NCBI GenBank assembly: GCA_002762735.1
Contig: PCVV01000028.1
Location: 4,484-14,707 of the forward strand
From: Candidatus Pacearchaeota archaeon CG11_big_fil_rev_8_21_14_0_20_30_13
GTDB lineage: Archaea; Nanobdellota; Nanobdellia; Pacearchaeales; GW2011-AR1
DNA length: 10,224 nucleotides
Direction: 5' to 3'
Part shown: positions 1 through 5,792 of the stretch, piece after piece
Layout: each line of letters starts with the position of its first letter
How positions within the stretch are numbered: position 1 is the first letter of the stretch
Notes under the pieces: model-generated
Told to the model about the DNA's origin: nothing
The model's database searches: none
Seen by the model: the letters and a program-made list of their open reading frames with translations, nothing else
Made by a program: the position numbers and the translations under genes

Positions 1-97
1 ATTCCTCGCTTGGAAAAATATAAGAGAGACTTCCCAAAAAAAGGATTAATGACACAATAAGGAAAATCCCCCGTTCGAAAGAAGATAATTTTTTCAT
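1..97 (-). CDS. N-terminus of a membrane or secreted protein, cut by the window edge
   Basis: An open frame begins with ATG at 97 and stays open to base 1, giving about 32 residues. They read as a short basic start (MKKLSSFERG) followed by a hydrophobic stretch (about residues 11-28), which looks like a signal peptide or a first membrane helix. The start is preceded by AAAAGGTG six bases upstream, a plausible archaeal Shine-Dalgarno sequence. It begins only 16 bases after the stop of the upstream membrane-protein gene on the same strand, so the two are probably co-transcribed. The product cannot be named from this fragment. It could be a false frame, but the ribosome binding site, spacing and signal-like sequence agree. 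Confidence 0.5.
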   Translation of the reverse strand, partial: MKKLSSFERGIFLIVSLILFLGSLSYIFPSEE

Positions 98-113
98 GAG
101 TACACCTTTTAGA

Positions 114-569
114 TTAATTAAACATAAAATAAATTAAATTGTAAAGACCGATTAATATTAGTCCCAAAACTGAAAGAATGATTGAGTAAAGAGGAAGAAA
201 TGATAATTTCGAAAATGCCGTTGCTTTGGACATATAAGAATTAGTTCCTATTAGATCTTTGTTTGAAGAAAAACTTGGAGAGAACACAATATAAAAAAGA
301 CCTACAAGGAAAATTAAAACGGACTGCAAAAAGAGAAGCCCTAAGAAAGAAGTGATGGCTTTAAGAATTACCTCCGGAGGATGAATCAAAGAAAATGTTG
401 TTTTCATAATTGCATTTGAAAGAACAATACTTAAGATAGACAGTTTGAAATAGTTCCTCCCTAACTCTAATTGAAACGGATTTTTTATTTTTCGGTTGAT
501 TAGGAAAAAAATCAGAAAAAAAAGAAGAAGATTTCCGATTATAATTAGGAAAATTGATAGATTGTTCAT
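114..569 (-). CDS. Four-helix integral membrane protein of unknown function
   Basis: The 151-residue protein is almost entirely hydrophobic. Likely membrane segments are at about residues 4-24, 41-58, 68-97 (possibly long or kinked) and 124-150. Short basic loops follow helix 1 (NRKIKNPF) and precede helix 2. The last two helices, separated by a polar loop with lysines and glycines, vaguely recall Yip1-type membrane domains, but I cannot claim that family. ATG at 569 has GGTG six bases upstream. A TATA-like AATTTAAG on the minus strand (about 618-625) would give a short leader of roughly 27 bases. The gene is followed closely by the truncated gene at 1-97. No catalytic motif is visible. Confidence 0.7.
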   Translation of the reverse strand: MNNLSIFLIIIGNLLLFFLIFFLINRKIKNPFQLELGRNYFKLSILSIVLSNAIMKTTFSLIHPPEVILKAITSFLGLLFLQSVLIFLVGLFYIVFSPSFSSNKDLIGTNSYMSKATAFSKLSFLPLYSIILSVLGLILIGLYNLIYFMFN

Positions 570-652
570 GATTGCACCTTAGATTAATTTATAATTAGTT
601 ATTTTAGATATTTCATACTTAAATTTTGGAAGAATAGGGTATTCCAAGGGTA

Positions 653-676
653 TTTCACACTATGAAATATGTGAAA
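653..676. repeat. Inverted repeat TTTCACA / TGTGAAA
   Basis: The seven-base arms at 653-659 and 670-676 are perfectly complementary across a 10-base spacer that itself contains TGAAA, able to pair alternatively with TTTCA of the left arm. It sits upstream of the 114-569 gene, just beyond its candidate TATA box, so it could be an operator for a dimeric regulator. Confidence 0.4.
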
Positions 677-705
677 CTAGAAGTTTGTTTGTTTGAAACT
701 TACGC

Positions 706-744
706 GTTCAAAGGTATTTCTTTGGACCTTAAGCGGTTCAAAGG
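706..744. repeat. Two imperfect ~30-base tandem repeats with core GTTCAAAGG
   Basis: GTTCAAAGG occurs at 706-714 and again at 736-744, a period of 30. Similar T-rich tails follow each core (TATTTCTTTGGACCTT and GGTTTTTCTTCAGGTCTT), differing by substitutions and small insertions. A related TTCAAAAGG lies at 782-790. Two copies are too few and too diverged for a CRISPR array. A binding-site array or a remnant duplication is more likely. Confidence 0.45.
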
Positions 745-884
745 GGTTTTTCTTCAGGTCTTGTTCGACATGAAGAGATATTTCAAAAGGAAGTAAATAA
801 AATCTTTTGACAAGTGAAGGAAATTTAGGAATATCCTTGTTTTGTGCGTTTAATTTTATTTTTGTTTTTTGAAATTTTGTGTGT

Positions 885-2840
885 TTATAGTGAATATGAA
901 TTTGATAATTTGATTAATTTTCTCCAACCTTTTTCATTCCTTTCTTCTTCAATTTTAAGAATTCCTTTTTGGAATAATTTTTCCTTTATTACGTTTCCCT
1001 TTCTTGATGAAAGACCCATAGATTTGTAGAGTTCAACTGTAGACATGCAATGATTAGAATTTCCCATTAAAAAATTGACAAATGAAAGCTCTTCTTTTGT
1101 GAGATTTTCAGAGAGAGTTTTTTTAATTTCTACTGATTCTGCCTTTCTCACAGAAGGTTTACTTTTATTGAAATTTAATTTCCATGAAAGAGCGATATTT
1201 ATTACAACCAAAACATCTTTTTTAGAGTAATAACCTGAATCAATTCCTGAATCTAAAAGTTTTTCAATTTCATTTAATTTTTTGTCTTCAGATAATTTTG
1301 ATTTAACAAATTCTAAAAGAACTTTTTGGGTTTGATTTAATTCTTCAACAAGAATTTCTTCTTTTTTTGGTTTAATCGAACTCGTTACAAGTGGTTTCTT
1401 TGCTGTTAAATTTTCCTTGTAAATAATCTTTTCTTTAAATTCGGGATCATTCTTTTCTATTTCATACCCTTCAATAACACAGTTCATCTTTGTTTTAACC
1501 TTTGAATCTTCAACACTCAAATCTCTCAAATCGGTAAATGGGACCTCTATCAAAAAAGGCGAAGTGTGCCTTTCCGAGAGCTTCACGATTGCTGATCCCA
1601 CTGGAAGTTGTGTAAAGATTTCCTTTTTATCTCTTAATTGCATCAAAGAACTAATTTCTTCCAAGTCTTGCGGAAGTTGCTGTTGAAATGCAACATGGCA
1701 AGCACTATTTCCAATAACTGTATCACTTAATTTTGAAGCATGCTGGTCTAAACAGATCAAACTTGTTCCATACTCTCGCATTTCCCTGTAAATCATATCC
1801 GTTACGGATTCGCTCATAAATTTAGTTTCTTTTTTCAGAAAGATATTATGGGCCTCGTCAACTAAAATTGCATGATTAAATTCTTGGCTTGCTTTTTCAT
1901 TTCCTGCTTTTTTTAATTTGTAAATGTAAGTTAAGATAAATTCACAGAAGAATTTTTTCTCTATGTTTGAAAGAGAGTTTAATTCAAAAATTACTTTTTT
2001 ATCAAAGAGATCTTCAAAAGATAAACTTTTCTTTCCGTCGTAATTTACAACTTTTCCAAATTCTCCAAAAGTTAAAACAGTTGCAATTCTCAAAGCACTT
2101 TCATACCATCCAGTTTCTCTTCCTTTTGAATCTCTTGCTTTTACTTCTAACATTCTTTTTATGTGCTCCCAATTTGGGTAAAGATTTGAATTTTCATAAA
2201 CCCCCCATCCTTGAAAAGTCTCATCAAGAGTTTCAAGTAAAATTTTATGAACTCCGAATGAAACATTAAAACTTTCCGTTAAAAGATCACAAAGAGTATT
2301 TATCCATTCTTTAGGATTTACCCCTTTTGGAGGTCTGTTAATATTAGTCTTAAACAAATTACTAATTGCCCCGTTCCCTACGGTAAAACACATTACATTT
2401 GGATCTTCTTTCATTAAAGGCCTGAAACTTTTTTTCCAATCAAAGACTAAAAAAGGTTTATCTTTTTTTATAAAATTTTTCAAAATGTTTAATGCAAAAG
2501 TTGTTTTTCCACTTCCACTCATCCCAGTTATACAGACATGTCTTGGCCAGTCTTTTCCTCTTAAATTAAAATCAAATAATGTTTTTCCAGCGTAAGCAAC
2601 TTTTGCCAAAGGATATTCTCCTTTAAGAGAATCTTCTTTTGGAGGTTCGAGAGAAAAATCTTTATCTAAAAGTTTACTCAAGTGTTTTTGGTAAAGTCCT
2701 GCTAAAAGTTGCAAGATTTCACTTTTTTCTTCTAAACTTCCAGCATTTAGATATCTAAAATAAATTTCATCTATTCTCTTTCCAAGTATCGGCTTTAACT
2801 TTCTTGCCAAATCTTCGACGGTTATTTGATTTTGATTCAT
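885..2840 (-). CDS. HerA/VirB4-like P-loop ATPase (DUF87 type) with C-terminal winged helix
   Basis: The 651-residue protein has a Walker A motif GMSGSGKTT at 106-114, a Walker B strand AILVDEAH with D328 and E329, and a sensor-like segment LICLDQHASKL (361-371, Q366). This is the arrangement of the HerA/FtsK superfamily (COG0433), whose members form hexameric DNA or protein translocases. After the ATPase core (about 85-435) comes a charged linker. A helical region (about 500-565) and a winged-helix-like end (about 580-645) follow. No obvious N-terminal HAS-barrel is seen; residues 1-70 look helical. This fits conjugation or mobile-element ATPases better than the DNA-repair HerA. The ATG overlaps the upstream gene by four bases (ATGA), and GGAG lies seven bases before it, so translation is probably coupled. 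It is the last gene of a three-gene operon. The exact subfamily and its substrate are inference. Confidence 0.85.
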   Translation of the reverse strand: MNQNQITVEDLARKLKPILGKRIDEIYFRYLNAGSLEEKSEILQLLAGLYQKHLSKLLDKDFSLEPPKEDSLKGEYPLAKVAYAGKTLFDFNLRGKDWPRHVCITGMSGSGKTTFALNILKNFIKKDKPFLVFDWKKSFRPLMKEDPNVMCFTVGNGAISNLFKTNINRPPKGVNPKEWINTLCDLLTESFNVSFGVHKILLETLDETFQGWGVYENSNLYPNWEHIKRMLEVKARDSKGRETGWYESALRIATVLTFGEFGKVVNYDGKKSLSFEDLFDKKVIFELNSLSNIEKKFFCEFILTYIYKLKKAGNEKASQEFNHAILVDEAHNIFLKKETKFMSESVTDMIYREMREYGTSLICLDQHASKLSDTVIGNSACHVAFQQQLPQDLEEISSLMQLRDKKEIFTQLPVGSAIVKLSERHTSPFLIEVPFTDLRDLSVEDSKVKTKMNCVIEGYEIEKNDPEFKEKIIYKENLTAKKPLVTSSIKPKKEEILVEELNQTQKVLLEFVKSKLSEDKKLNEIEKLLDSGIDSGYYSKKDVLVVINIALSWKLNFNKSKPSVRKAESVEIKKTLSENLTKEELSFVNFLMGNSNHCMSTVELYKSMGLSSRKGNVIKEKLFQKGILKIEEERNEKGWRKLIKLSNSYSL

Positions 2841-3262
2841 TTTAATTCTCCTTCTTTTTCTAAAATTTTTTGCAATTTTGAAGGAATATAATATTTTACT
2901 TCATCACCTTTTTCTCCCAAAAAGTACCTCTCATCAATTTCTGTAGATAATTTACTTGGATTAAATGGTCCTTCACACCCATCTCTCTCTGCAATCTTTA
3001 AAGGAGTTTTATTTACCACAACTCCAAGATGAAAGGTCTTCCCCTTGCGTTCCCATGAAACAAGATAGCCTAATTCTGGGGAGTTTGCTGGAGTTAATTT
3101 CCTTAAAATTTTTTGACGCTCCTTCCATAAATATTCATCCTTTTCTTTTTCTCCAACTAGATATAACGCAGTTCCTATACAATTTGAAAAAATTCCTTCT
3201 TCTTGAACATTCTTCCTACGATTATGATTTAAATTTGAATAAAAATCTTTTTTATTTTCCAT
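2837..3262 (-). CDS. Probable NlpC/P60-like papain-fold amidase or peptidase
   Basis: The 141-residue protein has the layout of a small papain-fold domain. A cysteine begins a helix (NCIGTALYLVG, C28), and a strand pair ELGYLVSW...FHLGVVV carries H78. The tail (PLKIAERDGCEGPF, then VKYYIP) resembles the end of NlpC/P60 or CHAP domains, with D94 as a possible third catalytic residue. Family members cleave amide bonds, often in peptidoglycan cross-links. Most archaea lack that polymer, so the substrate here is open: a cell-wall peptide, a protein, or a partner cell's envelope. There is no signal peptide. The gene overlaps the ATPase gene by four bases and starts two bases after the coiled-coil gene, so the three probably work together. 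The family call is by eye and moderately sure. Confidence 0.6.
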   Translation of the reverse strand: MENKKDFYSNLNHNRRKNVQEEGIFSNCIGTALYLVGEKEKDEYLWKERQKILRKLTPANSPELGYLVSWERKGKTFHLGVVVNKTPLKIAERDGCEGPFNPSKLSTEIDERYFLGEKGDEVKYYIPSKLQKILEKEGELK

Positions 3263-3264
3263 CT

Positions 3265-3723
3265 TTAATCTTCAGCCCCCATTATTTTTTCAAACATTTT
3301 CATTCGATCTTCTTTTTCGGTTAATTCTCTTTCATATTCACGAAGTTCCTTTTTCAAAAAGGCAATGTCTTTCCAACACCCAATTTTCTCATTCATTTGA
3401 AGCTCCGAAATTTCAATTTTTTTATGTCTTAGATCATTTTTTTCTCTTGTTGGATCACTTGAAGCAATTTGCATTTTTTCATTTTCAGAAAGATAACCTT
3501 TTATTTCGGATTTTAAATTCTCTCCTTCTTCATGAATCTTCCTACTTAGACGTTCTCTACTTTGAATCATCTCATGAATCTCTGAAATTGAATTTTTTAA
3601 AGCATCAATCTTTGACTTTCCAACTTCTCCAAAAAGGTCTTCATTTGTAGATATTTCATGGTTTTTCGGGATTTCAAACTCTGAAAAACCCTGTTTCAGA
3701 AGCTCTTTTGCTTTTAATTCCAT
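3265..3723 (-). CDS. Coiled-coil protein, first gene of the HerA-like operon
   Basis: The 152-residue, highly charged protein has no signal peptide or membrane segment. Residues from about 38 to 80 and from about 95 to 147 are rich in Glu, Lys, Arg and Leu with heptad-like spacing, suggesting two long helices forming a coiled-coil hairpin. The break between them (about 84-95) contains Ser, Asp, Pro and Thr. Residues 10-35 (GFSEFEIPKNHEI) look less ordered. No enzyme motif is seen and I do not recognise the family. It is led by its own promoter and followed two bases later by the papain-like gene. A scaffold or adaptor role for the HerA-like ATPase is inference from position only. Confidence 0.7.
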   Translation of the reverse strand: MELKAKELLKQGFSEFEIPKNHEISTNEDLFGEVGKSKIDALKNSISEIHEMIQSRERLSRKIHEEGENLKSEIKGYLSENEKMQIASSDPTREKNDLRHKKIEISELQMNEKIGCWKDIAFLKKELREYERELTEKEDRMKMFEKIMGAED

Positions 3724-3745
3724 GATTTTACTACTAAATAATTAC

Positions 3746-3753
3746 TTATAAAC
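3746..3753 (-). promoter_or_regulatory. TATA box of the coiled-coil/papain-like/HerA-like operon
   Basis: On the minus strand the sequence reads AAGTTTATAAGT, with the box centred about 26 bases before the ATG at 3723. Transcription would therefore begin at or next to the start codon, giving a leaderless first gene. Confidence 0.6.
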
Positions 3754-3807
3754 TTTTCTCTTTTGTTATAACTGTTAAAAGGTAAAAAGATTAAGATTTT
3801 AGAAATA

Positions 3808-3890
3808 TGTGGATACTAGGATTCGAACCTAGGTAAGCATAAGCTAACGGATCTTGAGTCCGTCCCGTTTGACCACTCCGGCATATCCAC
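3808..3890 (-). tRNA. tRNA-Leu (anticodon CAA)
   Basis: The 83-base gene folds as a class II tRNA. The acceptor stem GTGGATA pairs perfectly with TATCCAC, followed by discriminator A at 3808, as expected for leucine. The D arm has CCG/CGG. The anticodon stem ACGGA/TCCGT encloses CTCAAGA, with anticodon CAA at 3856-3854. The long variable arm contains AGC/GCT, and the T arm CTAGG/CCTAG encloses TTCGAAT. There is no intron and no encoded CCA. The long variable arm could also suggest serine, but the anticodon and discriminator base settle it as leucine. It reads UUG codons. The 3' end faces the HerA-like operon on the same strand. Confidence 0.95.
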
Positions 3891-3913
3891 TTGTGAAAAA
3901 TAAATGAAGAAAC

Positions 3914-3923
3914 TCTATATAAA
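3914..3923 (-). promoter_or_regulatory. TATA box of tRNA-Leu
   Basis: The minus strand reads CTTTATATAG, centred about 29 bases before the first base of the tRNA at 3890. This places the transcription start a few bases upstream of the mature 5' end, as is usual for archaeal tRNA genes with a short 5' leader removed by RNase P. It lies back to back with the rpl18e promoter. Confidence 0.65.
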
Positions 3924-3940
3924 GTTTAGTGAAACCAAAA

Positions 3941-3949
3941 GTTTATAAA
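3941..3949 (+). promoter_or_regulatory. TATA box of the rpl18e-rpl13-rps9 operon
   Basis: AAAAGTTTATAAAAG is a near-ideal archaeal promoter with purines on its 5' side (possible BRE). Centred at about 3945, it predicts a start near 3970, which leaves a leader of roughly 50 bases before the ATG at 4023. That is the longest leader predicted in the window. Confidence 0.65.
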
Positions 3950-3965
3950 AGAAGATAAGCTAAAA

Positions 3966-4017
3966 AATTTACCTGCGAGTAAAAAGCGTAGAGCGGGAAA
4001 TTTATTTCTCGTAATTT
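3966..4017 (+). promoter_or_regulatory. Possible folded leader of the ribosomal-protein operon
   Basis: The 5' arm TTAC-(CTGC)-GAG (3969-3979) can pair with CTC-GTAA (4008-4014), and a few more A-T pairs (AAA with TTT) can form outside it. This gives a stem with a four-base bulge that closes a G-rich loop containing GCGTAGAGCGGG. It begins about where transcription should start. Ribosomal-protein operons are often controlled by a product binding its own leader; whether this is such a site is inference. Confidence 0.35.
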
Positions 4018-4022
4018 AAAAA

Positions 4023-4385
4023 ATGAAATCCAAAACAAAAGTTGAATCACAATTAGGCAGAAAGACTAATCCTGAATTAGTTGAAACAATAATCCTTGCA
4101 AAGAAAAATCCAAAATGGTTAGAAGTTGCAGGAATTCTTGCTGGACCAAGAAAGAAAAGAAAGGACGTTAATCTTTGTCAACTCGAAGCATCTCCTTCAG
4201 AATCAATTCTTATTTGCGGCAAAGTTTTAAGTGAGGGAGAAATTTCAAAAAAAATGAAAGTTATTGCATTAAGTTTCTCTGAAAAGGCAAAAGAAAAGTT
4301 AAAGAAAGCCGGATGCGAATTAAATACAATTATGGAAGAAATAAAATCAAATAAAGACGCAAAGGGGATTAAAATTTTAAAATGA
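4023..4385 (+). CDS. rpl18e: Large-subunit ribosomal protein eL18 (L18e)
   Basis: The 120-residue protein matches archaeal L18e over its length. It has a basic start, a central KRKDVNLCQLEA segment, the glycine-rich strand ILICGKVLSEGEI, and the ending helix FSEKAKEKLKKAGCE. The family exists only in archaea and eukaryotes and is a structural part of the 50S subunit; it is the strongest domain-level marker here. It opens the operon and shares ATGA (4382-4385) with the start of rpl13, so translation is probably coupled. No Shine-Dalgarno sequence is seen before the ATG; the preceding bases are TTTAAAAA. The length is normal for archaea. Confidence 0.95.
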   Translation: MKSKTKVESQLGRKTNPELVETIILAKKNPKWLEVAGILAGPRKKRKDVNLCQLEASPSESILICGKVLSEGEISKKMKVIALSFSEKAKEKLKKAGCELNTIMEEIKSNKDAKGIKILK

Positions 4386-4774
4386 AATTAGTTGAAGGAA
4401 AAGGAGCTGTTCTCGGAAGACTTGCCGTTTTTGCAGCAAAGGAAGCACTTCGTGGAGAAGAGGTTGTTATATTAAATTGCGATCAAGTGATAATTACTGG
4501 AAACAAAAAATCCATTGAAGAAGAATTCAAAATACTAAGGGGAAGAACAGGGTCTGCTCAAAAAGGTCCAAAACACCCCGCAACTAGCGAAAAGATTGTC
4601 AAGAGAGCAATTAGAGGAATGGTCCCAAATTATAGAGAAGGAAGAGGACGAATTGCATTCAAGAAGATAAGATGTTTTGTAGGAGTCCCAAAAGAATATG
4701 AAGGTAAAAAACCGATTGCCTTTGAAAAAGTTAAAAAAATAAAATTCGTACAAGTAAAGGAGTTTACAAAATAA
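4382..4774 (+). CDS. rpl13: Large-subunit ribosomal protein uL13
   Basis: The 130-residue protein shows the uL13 signatures: GAVLGRLAVFAAKEAL near the start, the strand EEVVILNCDQVIITGNK, and the archaeal-type block RAIRGMVPNYREGRGRIAFK (about residues 75-95) ending in CFVGVPKEY. It binds 23S rRNA in the 50S subunit. The length is slightly short but within the archaeal range. The start overlaps the rpl18e stop by four bases, and rps9 begins two bases after its own stop codon, so the three genes form one transcript. The order L18e-L13-S9 is conserved in archaea. Confidence 0.95.
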   Translation: MKLVEGKGAVLGRLAVFAAKEALRGEEVVILNCDQVIITGNKKSIEEEFKILRGRTGSAQKGPKHPATSEKIVKRAIRGMVPNYREGRGRIAFKKIRCFVGVPKEYEGKKPIAFEKVKKIKFVQVKEFTK

Positions 4775-4775
4775 A

Positions 4776-5198
4776 ATGGAAGGCCTTGAAAAAAAATATA
4801 AAAAAGAATATTATTCTGGAAAAAGAAAAGCTGCAATTGCCAGGGCTCTTATAAAATCCGGAGATGGAAATGTTCATTTCAACAAAAAAGATTACAAAAC
4901 ACTTCAAATGTTTGATAGATTAAAATTAGAAGAACCTTTGAGAATTGCAGAAAAGGTCCTTGGAAAACTTGATTTTGATATAGAAGTGAATGTTCTTGGA
5001 GGAGGGGAAAAAGGACAAATTGACGCTGCAAGACTTGCAATTGCAAAAGCAATTATTGGATTCACGAAATCCGAAGTACTAAAACAAGCTTATTTGGACT
5101 ATGATAGAAACCTTCTTGTTGCAGATGTAAGACGTAAAGAACCAAACAAACCTGGAGATTCTAAAGCAAGATCTAAGAGACAAACTTCTTATCGTTAA
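4776..5198 (+). CDS. rps9: Small-subunit ribosomal protein uS9
   Basis: The 140-residue protein has the uS9 landmarks: YYSGKRKAAIARALI near the start, the central VLGGGEKGQIDAARLAIAKA, and the C-terminal tail ending SKRQTSYR. In this family the tail reaches the P-site tRNA in the 30S subunit. The first ten or so residues are a short lysine-rich extension. GGAG lies about 13 bases before the ATG, rather far for a strong Shine-Dalgarno site. It ends the operon. The next gene converges from the minus strand after only 33 bases, so the rpoN and rpoK genes often found here in archaea are missing from this position. Confidence 0.95.
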   Translation: MEGLEKKYKKEYYSGKRKAAIARALIKSGDGNVHFNKKDYKTLQMFDRLKLEEPLRIAEKVLGKLDFDIEVNVLGGGEKGQIDAARLAIAKAIIGFTKSEVLKQAYLDYDRNLLVADVRRKEPNKPGDSKARSKRQTSYR

Positions 5199-5231
5199 AT
5201 CTTTTCAGAAAAAATTATTTAAACTTAAAAA

Positions 5232-5762
5232 TTATTTTATTCCAAGTCTTTCAAGTTTATCTTGAACATGATTAAAAAGTGTTGAAGAAAGAATTGGTTC
5301 ATGAATTCCCTCGTGAATCTCTCCATCAAATTTAATCTTTCCTACATACGTGAAATTTTTCAAAATTTTTTTTATTCCATTAACAGAAAATCCATATTTT
5401 TTGGATAATTTATTTAAACTTACCTTGTTATTTTGAAAATCCAGAAAAATATTTTCAACCACCTTAAAATTTTCAGCTTTAACTAGAGAATTATTTAAAA
5501 TTTTATATCCAAATGGTGCTCGGGTCATGATTTTTCCTTCTTTTGCTTTTTTTAACATTCCTATCTTTTGTTTTGAATTCCCGAGCTTATTCTCTCTTCT
5601 AAATGTTTCCAACTCTCTAAAATTTACTTTTTCTGAAATATAATTAAAAAATTCTTCTTTATTTTGAGGAGCGAAATGACTACAAAATTCACAAAGAAGA
5701 ACCCCAAAAAATCGTGAATTTTTATCGGATTCATAATTACACTTTGAGCAAATCCCTTCCAT
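5232..5762 (-). CDS. Zinc-ribbon protein with a serine-recombinase 'Recombinase' domain but no catalytic domain
   Basis: The 176-residue protein begins with a four-cysteine zinc-ribbon candidate: C5, C8 (CSKC) and C24, C27 (CEFC). From about residue 70 on it follows the Recombinase domain (PF07508) of large serine recombinases: KEGKIMTRAPFGYKI, then IFLDFQNNKVSLNKLSKKYG with a helix-turn-helix, ILKNFTYVGKIKF, and HEPILSSTLFNHVQ. That domain binds attachment-site DNA. The N-terminal resolvase domain with its catalytic serine is absent, and there is no room for it upstream, since the next gene ends 30 bases away. It therefore probably binds DNA without cutting it, as a regulator or a domesticated element protein. 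The minus strand has ATTTAAAC 25 bases before the ATG, so it looks expressed. Function is inference. Confidence 0.75.
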   Translation of the reverse strand: MEGICSKCNYESDKNSRFFGVLLCEFCSHFAPQNKEEFFNYISEKVNFRELETFRRENKLGNSKQKIGMLKKAKEGKIMTRAPFGYKILNNSLVKAENFKVVENIFLDFQNNKVSLNKLSKKYGFSVNGIKKILKNFTYVGKIKFDGEIHEGIHEPILSSTLFNHVQDKLERLGIK

Positions 5763-5782
5763 TAAAAGATAAATAAAACATA

Positions 5783-5790
5783 GTTTAAAT
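5783..5790 (-). promoter_or_regulatory. TATA box of the recombinase-domain gene
   Basis: The minus strand reads GAATTTAAACTA, centred about 25 bases before the ATG at 5762, consistent with a leaderless transcript. It lies in the 30-base gap after the ZIP transporter stop and suggests independent transcription. Confidence 0.45.
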
Positions 5791-5792
5791 TC

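Larger units (their letters stand above)
570..884. other. Gene-free stretch with clustered inverted and direct repeats
   Basis: No credible reading frame occurs here on either strand. From left to right it holds the promoter of the membrane-protein gene (about 590-625), two GGGTATTnCA direct repeats (638-659), an inverted repeat TTTCACA/TGTGAAA (653-659 and 670-676), TTTGAA/TTCAAA (692-697 and 707-712), two GTTCAAAGG cores exactly 30 bases apart (706-714 and 736-744), and TCAAAAG/CTTTTGA (783-789 and 804-810). The stretch lies after the stop of the HerA-like gene and before the next minus-strand gene. It could be an operator region, a small RNA or an old element boundary; the sequence does not decide. 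Confidence 0.5.

Noticed and set aside
68..80. Second copy of the tRNA-Leu 3' end (GTTCGAA) marking an att site
   Set aside because: Only the seven bases GTTCGAA match; the flanks do not, and the match falls inside the truncated coding frame at 1-97.
703..764. CRISPR-like repeats
   Set aside because: Only two copies of the ~30-base unit are seen, they share just a 9-base exact core, they are contiguous without spacers, and no cas gene is in the window.
844..1029. Plus-strand frame of about 60 codons
   Set aside because: It runs mainly antisense to the end of the HerA-like gene, has phenylalanine-rich composition typical of the reverse of lysine/glutamate codons, and has no promoter or family resemblance.
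1967..2269. Plus-strand frame of 100 codons within the HerA-like gene
   Set aside because: It is antisense to the conserved ATPase core, with low-complexity Leu/Phe/Gln composition and no start signals.
2965..3650. Plus-strand frames opposite the papain-like and coiled-coil genes
   Set aside because: They are antisense to a tightly packed operon and show the compositional bias expected of shadow frames.
3808..3890. tRNA-Ser reading of the class II tRNA
   Set aside because: The long variable arm allows Ser or Leu, but the anticodon CAA reads UUG (Leu) and the discriminator base is A.
4535..4836. Minus-strand frames opposite rpl13 and rps9
   Set aside because: They overlap unmistakable ribosomal-protein genes on the other strand and have no features of their own.
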